DNA from: Capniomyces stellatus
Taxonomy: Eukaryota > Kickxellomycota > Harpellomycetes > Harpellales > Legeriomycetaceae
Length of the DNA stretch: 64,000 bases
Assembly (NCBI GenBank): GCA_001661515.1
Contig: LUVW01000020.1
Coordinates: 62,001-126,000 of the forward strand
Direction: 5' to 3'
Each line of letters begins with the position of its first letter. Positions within the stretch are counted from its first letter, which is position 1. Positions 32,222 through 42,200 of this stretch are shown piece after piece. The notes beneath the pieces are model-generated. The model saw only the letters and a program-made list of their open reading frames with translations. It ran no database searches and was not told where the DNA came from. Both the position numbers and the translations under genes were made by a program.

Positions 32222-33061
32222 ATGATTCTCCTTAAATCTACATTTTCAATTCAAACCAAGTACATTTTCAACACATTTACCAAAAAGAGATTTGTCACCA
32301 ACAGGCTACCAAAAAACAACGCTGCAAAATCGAAAATGAGCGATACAATCCAAAATCATCCTGCAAGAGAAGAAGAGCTCATTCAAAATGTTAATTCGAT
32401 TCTGAAGATTGTTGACGAGAAAAAAAAACATCAAGCAAGACTGGTCCTTGTCTCTAAAACAAAGCCAGAAGCGGACGTCTACTCGGCCTACAAGACGGGA
32501 CAACTACATTTTGGCGAAAATTATGTCCAAGAGCTCGAATCGAAATCTATCAATCTACCCAAAGACATAAAATGGCATTACATTGGAAGACTGCAAAGCA
32601 ACAAGATAAAAACTTTGGCTGCGATACCAAATCTATGGGCTATTGAAACGATCGATAGCGCCGAAAAAGCGAAGAAGTTAAGCGACGCTTGGGTATCAGC
32701 GGGTCATAAACATCTGCTGAATGTTTATGTCCAGGTTAACACTAGCGAGGAGCCAAACAAAGGAGGGGTTGAGGTTGGGGAATTAGGTAATGCCCTGTCG
32801 AGTATCAACAGCAGCTGTAAAGGGCTGTGTCTGAAGGGATTGATGACAATTGGATCTGTAGAGAACTCTGGAAAGGTTCCAAACCCAGATTTTTTGAAAC
32901 TGTCCAGCTTGCGTGAAGAATACGAAGGTATTTTGGGAATAAAGCTTGAATTGAGCATGGGAATGTCTGATGACTTCCAACATGCTTTAGAGCTAGGATC
33001 AGACAATGTCCGCGTAGGCTCAAAGATATTTGGAACACGACTAAAGCCAAACAAGAGCTAA
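32222..33061 (+). CDS. PLPBP: PLP-homeostasis protein (YggS/PROSC/YBL036C family)
   Basis: Single exon, 279 residues from the first ATG. The fold is the alanine-racemase-type TIM barrel that holds pyridoxal 5'-phosphate without catalysing a reaction and keeps cellular vitamin B6 pools balanced. The PLP Lys is Lys79 in 'RLVLVSKTKP'. Other family marks are 'LHFGENYVQEL', 'WHYIGRLQSNKIK', 'LKGLMTIG', 'LSMGMSDDFQHALELGS' and 'VRVGSKIFGTR'. The first 38 residues are basic and hydroxylated with few acids ('STFSIQTKYIFNTFTKKRF') and look like a mitochondrial presequence; a second Met at 39 ('MSDTIQNHPAREEE') would start a cytosolic form of usual length. Both start sites are plausible. It lies 0.67 kb upstream of the mitochondrial IleRS gene on the same strand. 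Confidence 0.95.
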   Translation: MILLKSTFSIQTKYIFNTFTKKRFVTNRLPKNNAAKSKMSDTIQNHPAREEELIQNVNSILKIVDEKKKHQARLVLVSKTKPEADVYSAYKTGQLHFGENYVQELESKSINLPKDIKWHYIGRLQSNKIKTLAAIPNLWAIETIDSAEKAKKLSDAWVSAGHKHLLNVYVQVNTSEEPNKGGVEVGELGNALSSINSSCKGLCLKGLMTIGSVENSGKVPNPDFLKLSSLREEYEGILGIKLELSMGMSDDFQHALELGSDNVRVGSKIFGTRLKPNKS

Positions 33062-33729
33062 ATAATATCGGACTATCTAGCACAACTCGATGAGAACTTT
33101 TTTTTTGTTATTGTGAATCTGCACTTCACTATAATGTACGCTTACTACCTTGGTTTTATTCGTACCATTTTACTCGCACACCTTTTAAATGACTTGCTCT
33201 ATTTTCTGAAATTGTTAAGCCCATTCCGGGTTCGCCACCGAGCCTTGGTTATTATTTTGTGTGTCTATCTTGGCTAATAAACCAGAGTTGCTTTTAAACA
33301 GTTTCTTTGTAAAAAAAGAACAGAATCATTTCAATAAATAAACAAAGAACAGAATTGGCGTTTTTTATTGGAAGATTTGGAAAGCTAATCATCGCAAGTC
33401 CCTACTAAACATTATAAACGGTTTATTGGCTTCGGCCTAATCAGCTCGAAATAACTATGGTTTACAAACCTGATAATCAAATCAAATCAGCTTTTTTCCA
33501 TTGCTGATAAAAGTAGAAATAATTTTTTTTAATTTAAAAGTCGGATCATAAACGCAAGTATTCGCCATTGGATGTACTAGCGTTGTTAATGAGCAAGCAT
33601 TGGTACTATTTAGTATTACTTCAAAAGTATAAACTGTTTTACGTCCTTTGTCTTCACATTGAGCACGCAAATATACAATAAATACATTATAATAGACCTG
33701 TAGTGATATTATTACATTTAAAGAAAAAA
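33062..33729. other. Spacer, PLP protein to IleRS
   Basis: A+T-rich 3' UTR and promoter DNA. A minus-strand frame at 33482-33757 has no recognisable content. No gene seen. Confidence 0.5.
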
Positions 33730-36700
33730 ATGAGCAAGCTGATTTACAAATTGGCAATCAACCAATCCTCGGCTAATCATACGACTCGTAGAATCAGCTT
33801 GGTAAAAGATTCCTTTGTCAAGCTGGGAATCAAGGCAAACTACTCTAGTTACAGTATTAGCAAATATGCTAAAAATAAAGATCTGAATTATAAAGTGTCA
33901 CATAACACTGGTGTAAACTATTGCAAATTAAGCGACTGCAAAACCGGGACTCGAAAATACTCGATCGACAGTAAAGCTGCTTTGGAAAAGAGCGAACAAA
34001 GTAAAAGCAATGACAGCAAAAACAATTTGTACGCCCACACACTACAACTGCCCAAGACAAGTTTCCCAATGAAGGCAAATGCAGCACAAAGAGAATCTCA
34101 ATTTCGCGATCGTTGCACAGAAAAGCTATACAACTGGCAGGTAAAAGTTCTGCCTAGATTTTACCTTCTTAAAAAGTATGCTTGAAACTATCAACTGAAG
34201 TAAGGTTCGTGTTAAAATGGATAAGAATCAAATATATAATTCAAACAAATATCGGAATTTGCGTGTAGCTGCTGAATAATCCTGGAGAACACTATATTCT
34301 GCACGACGGTCCGCCATATGCGAACGGTGAATTACACACAGGTAAGTTATATAAGCTATTGATAAAGTACATACGCCTTGAATTTACCAAAAGGGATAAG
34401 GGTGCTAACATATTGATACGACGATTATAATAAGTTACTCAACACGCGCTTTGCATTTAATAACACCAATTGTTTTATACGTAGGTCATTTTCTGAACAA
34501 AACACTTAAAGATATTGTCAACAGATATCAGATTCTAAAGGGCAAGAAGGTCATGTAAGAAATAAACGCTTTAATTTTTTGTTTTTTTTAGATTTAAACT
34601 TGCAAAAGTCCTTTGGTATACAAGGGCAGTGAGGATATACATGGTCAAGAGTGGTTTTGTTTTGATAAAAGAGTAACATCAGCAATAAGACCTGCCAGTG
34701 ACCTAGTTGAACTTGAAAACAATCACAATCTGTTATAGGTATGTACCAGGGTGGGATTGCCATGGCTTGCCGATTGAGCTTAAAGCCTTGGAGCTTATAA
34801 AGGATAGAAGCGATGGTTATGATCAGAAACTAGTTAGAAGGCAAGCTATGAAGCTGGCATACAAAACAGTAGATAATCAGATGAAGGATTTCAAAAAGTG
34901 GGCCATACTGGGGGATTGGAAAAACAGCTACAAAACACTTGAGGTAGACTTTGAAGTAAGAGAACTGGAAGTGTTTAAGGAAATGTTGAAGCAAGGGTAT
35001 ATAAAGCGAGAAAACAGTCCAGTTTACTGGTCTCCGTCATCTAAAACGGCACTGGCAGAGTCGGAGCTCGAGTATAAAAGCGACTATTTGAGCAAAAGCG
35101 TCTACATATCCTTTGAAGCGGATGATAAAGGTAATATACCACGCTACTTTTTTGGATTTAAAAATATATTTCCGGGATTAGAAGCTATGATAAATTAATT
35201 GTGTAACTTTTATTTAAATTTAGCCAAAAAGATTTTTGGTATTCCAAACGAGCAAGAGCTAGGATATCTCGTATGGACAACAACTCCATGGACATACCCA
35301 GCCAATAAGGCAATAGCCGTCAACCCTGATTTAGAGTACGCTGTTGCACGATTCGTTAATGAGGGGCTGGGTAGCCAAAGATACTATGTGATATCAACGC
35401 CACTGCTAGACGCTCTATCAAAGGTGTTTGGAAGAGAAATTGAGATTGTTCCAACTAACATAGTCATGGGAAGTATGTTGATAGGGGGCAGCTACTACCA
35501 CCACTTTACAAAAAGTGTAAACCCAATCATCGGTGCAAATTATGTGTTATCTACATCAGGAACGGGGTTAGTCCATACAGCCCCAGGACATGGAAAAGAC
35601 GATTTTGAGGCTTGTAAGGAGTTGGGGATTCCGCCATATTCGCCTGTTGATAACGATGGTAACTTTACTAGCGAGGCAGGAAAGGAATTTGAAGGAAAGA
35701 GTGTTTTGGACGAAGGAAACGATATGCTAATAGAGTATTTAGAGAAGAATGGGTTGCTTGTGTTCAGGAAAGACTTTGTGCACAGCTACCCAATTGACTG
35801 GAGAACCAAGAAACCGATTATCCAAAGGTAAAACCAAGTGCTGGACAGCAACTTTTTTATCCCTTTACTTACAGTTGAAGATTACTCTTTGGTGTTTTTG
35901 GGAATGGGTAAACCCAACATTGCGAATGAAAATATTGATTTAATAGCAAAATTTTGTAACTACAATTTTTATTGACTTTTTGGTTAAATGTATACATAGG
36001 GCCACGCCACAGTGGTTTATAAATATAGATAGCCTAAAAACACAAGCAGTGAGATCGCTTGATGCCGTTAAAATAATTCCTGAAAATGGTAAATTTGGGG
36101 GCTTTCCGTTTTAGGTTAAAATGGCTTTTAAAAAAAAAATAGTGTTACTTGCTGAATTTTGAGACAACTAAAAGTTGAAACGGCTACGATTAACTAGGCA
36201 GAAATAGGCTTGAGTCGTTTGTAAAAGGACGTACACAATGGTGTATATCCAGACAAAGGCCTTGGGGAACACCGATTCCTGCACTGTATGAAGTTGGAAC
36301 AGGTATAGCCTTGTATAGATGAGCTTGTTTGCTCCAGTATTGGGTTATAAATAGTATAATTTTGGTGGTGTGGATGTTGGTTCTAGTGGTATTTGATGGT
36401 GTCTATAATACTGAATGTTGCGATATAGACAAGCCATTGATGACACCCGAATCAGTTGATTTTATAATTAAAGTGCTTGCTAAGAATGGCGGGTCAAGTG
36501 CTTGGTGGAATTTGGATGTTGGCGAGTTTATAGCACCAGAGTACCGTAGCAACGGCAAAGAGTACTACAAAAAGTATGACACCCTGGATGTTTGGTTTGA
36601 TAGTGGGACATCGTGGACGTTGTTGGCTGACAGAGTTGGAAGGTAAAGTTGAATGGCTATGTTGAGTGTTGTACGTTAGCTGGTTTAGAGCAGGTGCATT

Positions 36701-37359
36701 TTATTTTATTTTGTTTATTTTTTTGGTACAGGCAAACCAACACATTTTAACACTGTATATAACTATTAGACCAAACGACCAGGTAATTGCCGACTTGTAT
36801 TTGGAAGGAAGCGACCAGCATCGAGGATGGTTCCAGTCATCGCTTATAACTAGCAGTAAGTGTGACTTTTTGTGACACAGCCACAATGAAAAGCAAATTT
36901 TATGGCGACAAAGGCCTTTAGTTGACTTTACTTTTTTTTGATTAAATACAAACAGATGCGATTAGAAAAAAGTCACCGTATAAAACACTGTATACGCACG
37001 GGTTTCTGCTTGACGAGAAGGGTGTAAAGATGTCAAAGTCGATTGGTAACGTAGAGTCGCCGTGGGCGTTTATTAACGGAGTAAAGACAGCTAAAGAGAA
37101 TCGACCAGCTTATGGCGTTGATGTGCTGAGGCTGTGGGTTGGGATGCATGACAGCTCGTCTGACATTCAAATTGGTCAGCAAGTTATGTCGAATGTATCA
37201 CAAACCATGCGCAAGCTAAGAGGAACGTTCAGGTTTATGTTGGCTAACCTTAATGGATATGATGGCGTAAACCAGGAGCCATATGAGGACCTGTTACCTG
37301 TAAGTGGATGAGAGCGAGAGCAAATATATACAAGCTTGCAAATGATATGAGCAAATATG

Positions 37360-37396
<37 letters not shown>

Positions 37397-38777
37397 AAAG
37401 AAACGTTGTAACATATATAAATACGTGCTGTTTAGGTTGACAAGTATGTATTGTACAGGTTATCAAAGCTGATGGATAGCATTCAACAGGCATATGACAA
37501 TCTGATGTTTTACCAAGGAATACAGGCACTTTTGGTATTTATCAACACGACGTGCTCAGCGTTGTACTTTGATGTGATTAAGGACAGACTGTATGCAGAC
37601 AAAGTCGAATCACGATCAAGAAAAACTGCGATAACAACGCTTTATCATGTAAGTTAAACCAAAATGGGTATTTATTGTTGTGGGGGTAATATGAGCTGAG
37701 TAATTTTTTTTTTAAATAGGGTAGGTCTATTTATTTATTTATTTTGGTAATGGATGTAATGTATGGTTTTTAGATTATGGATAATTTGCTTGTTGCGATT
37801 GCGCCAGTTACGCCGCATTTTGCTGAGGAGGTGTATGAACATTTCAAGCATAATGGGAAAATAAAAGAGGAATCAAAGGAGTTCAGCGTATTCCAGACTG
37901 GGTTTAATCAGACGGTAACATTAACAGAGACACAAACATTACTGACAAATAGCGTAAATACACTGCGAAATATTTATTTATATGTTTGTTTTTTTTTTTT
38001 TGCTTTGTTTTTTCCTGATTACTTGTATACAGGATCCCAAGTGGAATAACGAGTTGATTGCGCATGACTGGGATATAATCATGCAAGTCCGATCGGTATC
38101 CAACATGGCGATTGAGACGCTGAGACAGAAAAAGTAATGATTGAATAAGATGAAATGGAATAAAATGATATAAATAACAGACTATTTGAAGGACTAAATG
38201 TTAGAGTTTCCAAGAAAAGCTGTGTATTTTTATGAGAATAATTGACCAAGACCGAGTGAGATTTTGCAGAAATAAATTAAACCATGTTTTGTATGAATAT
38301 CAGGTTGATAGGGAGTTCTCTGGAAACAACAATAGAGATATACACGGATGCAAACTCGGAGTTGTACAGGGTTCTTGAGAAATGCAGTAAGTATTTTGTA
38401 TATTTTTTTCGGGTTTTGACGCTTTTTTTTTGAGAGTGGGAAGGGGGGAGTGGGGGAGGACTAAGTTCCCAATTACCAACTATATATGGATTATTTTTTT
38501 CTTCATAGAATCAGAGCTTGAGTGTGCCTTTATAGTATCAGCCGTATCAATCCACGATATAAGAAGCAAGCCTGCGACAGAAAACGACCAAGAAGCTCAA
38601 CCAACAGAAGTGTCAGAAGTGTCAGAGACGGTTATGTTGAGCGGAAACAGTAGCACTGCCGCCAACACCGTCACAGTTGTTGCTAGGAAATCGCGTATGT
38701 CAAAGTGTCCTAGATGCTGGAAACTCAACTCGGTTTCCGGACTATGTTCCAGGTGCAGCGATGCGCTTTTAGCGTAA
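33730..38777 (+). CDS. ISM1: Mitochondrial isoleucyl-tRNA synthetase
   Basis: Class I synthetase charging mitochondrial tRNA-Ile. Fifteen exons join in frame to 1064 residues: 33730-34140, 34269-34341, 34485-34554, 34739-35130, 35224-35827, 36000-36088, 36198-36302, 36429-36642, 36770-36855, 36956-37299, 37436-37648, 37774-37914, 38033-38133, 38304-38386, 38509-38777. Landmarks: a long basic N-terminal region (about 1-125) consistent with a presequence; HIGH motif H160-T-G-H163 in '[12 protein letters not shown]'; '[15 protein letters not shown]'; CP1 editing domain with '[16 protein letters not shown]' and '[16 protein letters not shown]'; '[14 protein letters not shown]'; '[15 protein letters not shown]'; KMSKS at K706-S710; anticodon-binding region; and a C-terminal zinc knuckle C1042-x2-C1045...C1055-x2-C1058. 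This bacterial-type organisation distinguishes it from the cytosolic enzyme. The ATG at 33730 is the first Met; upstream frame lacks one. Confidence 0.96.
37359..37396. repeat. (AT)n-(TG)n microsatellite in an IleRS intron
   Basis: Alternating AT followed by about thirteen TG units in the intron 37300-37435. Likely length-polymorphic. Confidence 0.9.
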
Positions 38778-39250
38778 GCCAAATGTAACTTTGGCTAAAT
38801 ATGTCGTTTGTTTGTGGGTTTAATATGATTATGTTTGGATTTAATGATTTCTCGACTTGCTTTTTGTTTCTTTGTTTTTTTTAATAAAATATATATACAT
38901 ATATATTCAACTACATCCAATTCGACTCATTTACACTTTGTTTTACTCGTTTTCTACGCTTCACAGATCCTGTGGTCAAGTAATGAGCAAAAGTAAAAAA
39001 TAAATAAAAATGGAATAAAAGTGAGAGAAAAAGCAACCACAAGTAACGTTCGACTCTAAATTGGGTATGTTGGTTGGTGTGTTGTTGTTTTATTATACAA
39101 GAATAATAACAGTTTATAAAAGTAAAAATAAATAAAAAAAATTAGAAACATAAATATATCAATAAACAAATATCACAATACTTGTTTTTCTTGTTTTCAA
39201 CTTTATTCCCAAGATTAAACAAAATAGAGTTTGTTTCATCGATGTTATAT
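38778..39250. other. Convergent 3' spacer, IleRS / 1910-residue gene
   Basis: 473 bases, A+T-rich, with (AT)n near 38890-38905. No gene seen. Confidence 0.6.
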
Positions 39251-42200
39251 TTACAATAAGGAATAGTGAGAAAATCGGCTACGAGTTTGACCAAGCATAT
39301 CACCACCACCACCACCACCAGAGCCAGAACCAGAACCAGAACCAGAACCAGTAACATTGGTATTAATGTTGCTACTGCTGCCAGTATCCATATCTGAATC
39401 AAAGCTATTCTTAGTTGAAGAGAAATCCTTGCCCATTTTCAAACTTTCCAAAAGCTGTTCGCCAGTCAGTCCAATTGAGCTAGCCTGGAAAGTCTTGGCC
39501 TTGTCAATGCGTCGGCCACCAGACCGTACTTGGTACTTTAGCAGATCCATGTTGCCGATGCTCTTGCTGCTGATGGTCATGCCATCGATTCCCAACCCAC
39601 TGCCTATTCTTTTACGCCTAGTGTTGCTGCCAATGTGACCTTTTGTATCTGTTGGCGAAAATGGTGGAGATAATGACTTTGTTGTTGCAAAGTTCATTGT
39701 TGAATATGGCGATTTTTTCAAATAGGACTTGTAAATCTCGCTGTTGTTGTAAACCACGGTTCCAAGGCCAATGTTTTCATCAGCCTCATCAAATCTACCA
39801 CTCAAAATTGCTGACACTGCTCTTGCTCGTGTTTTGTTCTTATCATCGCCTGACCCGGCAAGGTTATCAGAGCTATAGCTGGTTTCGTTTGACAGGGAGA
39901 TTGGTGTGGCTGGTTTCTTGATTCCGTTTTTGGAGTTCAATGTGCCGTCTGAACTCAACTCTTTCAATTTGAACATTCTGTCTACACTAAATGAGCCTGA
40001 TCCAATAGGCGATGATTTGGACGTTGATGTAGAATCAGCATCCGAGCTGGAACTTGGCGAGTTGGGTTTTGGCCTAGATCTCGGCTTGGACTTTAAACCA
40101 AAGTTTCCATTTGAGTCATTACTATTATTACAATCGGATTCAATGCTGGACTTGGAATATGGTTCAGGGCCAGTGTTAGTATCAATTTTAGTATCAATGT
40201 TAGTATCAATGTTAGTAGCAATGTTAGTAGCAATGTTAGTGTTAATACTAGTACTAGTGTTGGTGTTGGTGTTGGTGTTCTGGTTGGCTTTAATGTTTGG
40301 GATTTCTAAAAGATCGTTTGGTTCCAACGCTTCAGATTCAAAGCTCATGGAGCCATTTCCACTTTTGGATAAAACATACTCGTTGTAGCTATCCAGTGTA
40401 TCAACACTATTCAAGCTGTTGAAGCTGGCAAAGCTGTTCAAGCCGTTCAAGCCGTTTAGATCTGACTTTTGGTTCGTCACGCTTTTGCTCCTAACTCTGC
40501 TAGCGTTCCTGGTTATAGTTGCAGTCTGGCATCTGCCAAAAGTCCCATCCTCTATTTGGTCCGCGGTTTGATGTTGGTTTTGGCTAAAGTCACGAGTGCT
40601 ATCGTTCAAATGACACAAACTTTCGTCATTATCCACGCTATTACTCTCACCACGGGCACTATTTTCTAGATCGGCTTGGCTTTTGGTGTTGGCACAAACA
40701 CTGGCACTGGTTGTTGCTTCTGGCTGTGCTGAACTTTCAGCTTCCTCAGAGTTTTCAGGCTTGGTGGCAACCTCAGCACTGCTGACACTATTCAGGCTTT
40801 TGGTGCTGTGGGAATTGCTTGGTCTCTTTGGGCGGTTGGTAAATGCTCTTGGAATAGGTGGCCTGGTGGTCAGTGTTCGGCCTAAATTATTTTTTCCAGA
40901 TAGTCCATTGTACCCAAACATAAAGGATGCTTGTGACTCCTTGAGACTCGCAGACTCGCTAACCCTTCTGTGCTGCTCAGCTAGCGTCTTTGCAATTGCA
41001 GCCCTCCGTGTTGCTAAATCGTCTTGCAGGAACGAGTGTTCGCCATCCAGCTCCTCTAGAATCTTGCTTCTCCTATCGGTGCTCTTGCTGCTATGCCTTG
41101 TGGGCACTATTTGCACATGAGTTGCGTCATTGTCTATTTCAGACTCAGCATTGCTGCCGTCAAAGTCTGAGCCAGGGAACTCATCAGCCAGCTTGCTTCT
41201 GACCTGCTCAAGTATTTGTTGAATCCTGGAACTCGTTTCGTTCAGCCGTGAGTCGATATACACAAGCTCCTCGTTATAGCCTGCACCCTCCATTGGGCCT
41301 TCAATAAAGCCATTGGCACGCGCCAAGTAGCTCTTTTCAATGAAATCCATATCACTGCTTCTTCTGCTGTACTGTTTTGCCACTGCCAAAGTGTTGGCTG
41401 GACCTGCTGGTTTTACCTCATCCAAACCTCCTGCCTCACCACTAATGGCTCTGTCCGCATCTGTACCTGCACTAGTCTCGGTGCCATTGACGCCCTCCTC
41501 AGATTCACGGCGTTTGTTTTCTTTGGCTCTGTGCTGCTCACATTGCTCGCTTAGATACGCCACTTGGGAATACAGCTCATCAACCTTCTTCTGGCTGCTC
41601 TCCTTGACTCCACACAGTTCGTTTTTGACAGACTCCAGCTCTCTTGCGGTTCTGCTGCTCTCCATTCTCTTACCGGCCATCGCCTTCTTTTGGTTTTCCA
41701 AGATCAAAGTCGTTTGCGCCAGCTCGTAGTTTCTTTCTGTCAGGGTAACGTTGTTCGCCTTTATAGCCGCCATCTTCTCGCCCACTTGGGCCAACTTCGC
41801 CTTGTAAGCCAGCTCCATCTCCTTCATTTTTTGCTTCAGTTCTTTTATTTCCTCCACATACTTTTTCTCGTTTTCCGCCCCGCTGCTGCTTGGGTACTTT
41901 TGCTCCATGTTGCACTGGATCCCCACTTGCCTCACTTGCTTCACCCGCTTTCTCGGCAACCGCCTGACTTCAGAAAACTGCAACTCTGGCTTTGCTGAAA
42001 CAATCATCCCACTCGCCCTCAACGTTGCCGACTCAACTCGGGATGTAGTCTTCACTCCTGCCACCTGCAACCCAATGTTTTCAGCTTTCTGATACGACCC
42101 CCGTTTGACTTTATACACTGCTGTTTCCATCTTTGGCCCAACTGGCCGTGTTGCCTGCTTATCTCCTGGACTCCCTTCCATGCTGCCTGCTCCAGCCTCT

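Noticed and set aside
33220..33250. Possible tRNA-like B-box (gggttcgccacc) and a similar piece near 53095-53120
   Set aside because: The T-loop pattern GTTCRANNC is not met and no cloverleaf could be drawn around either site.
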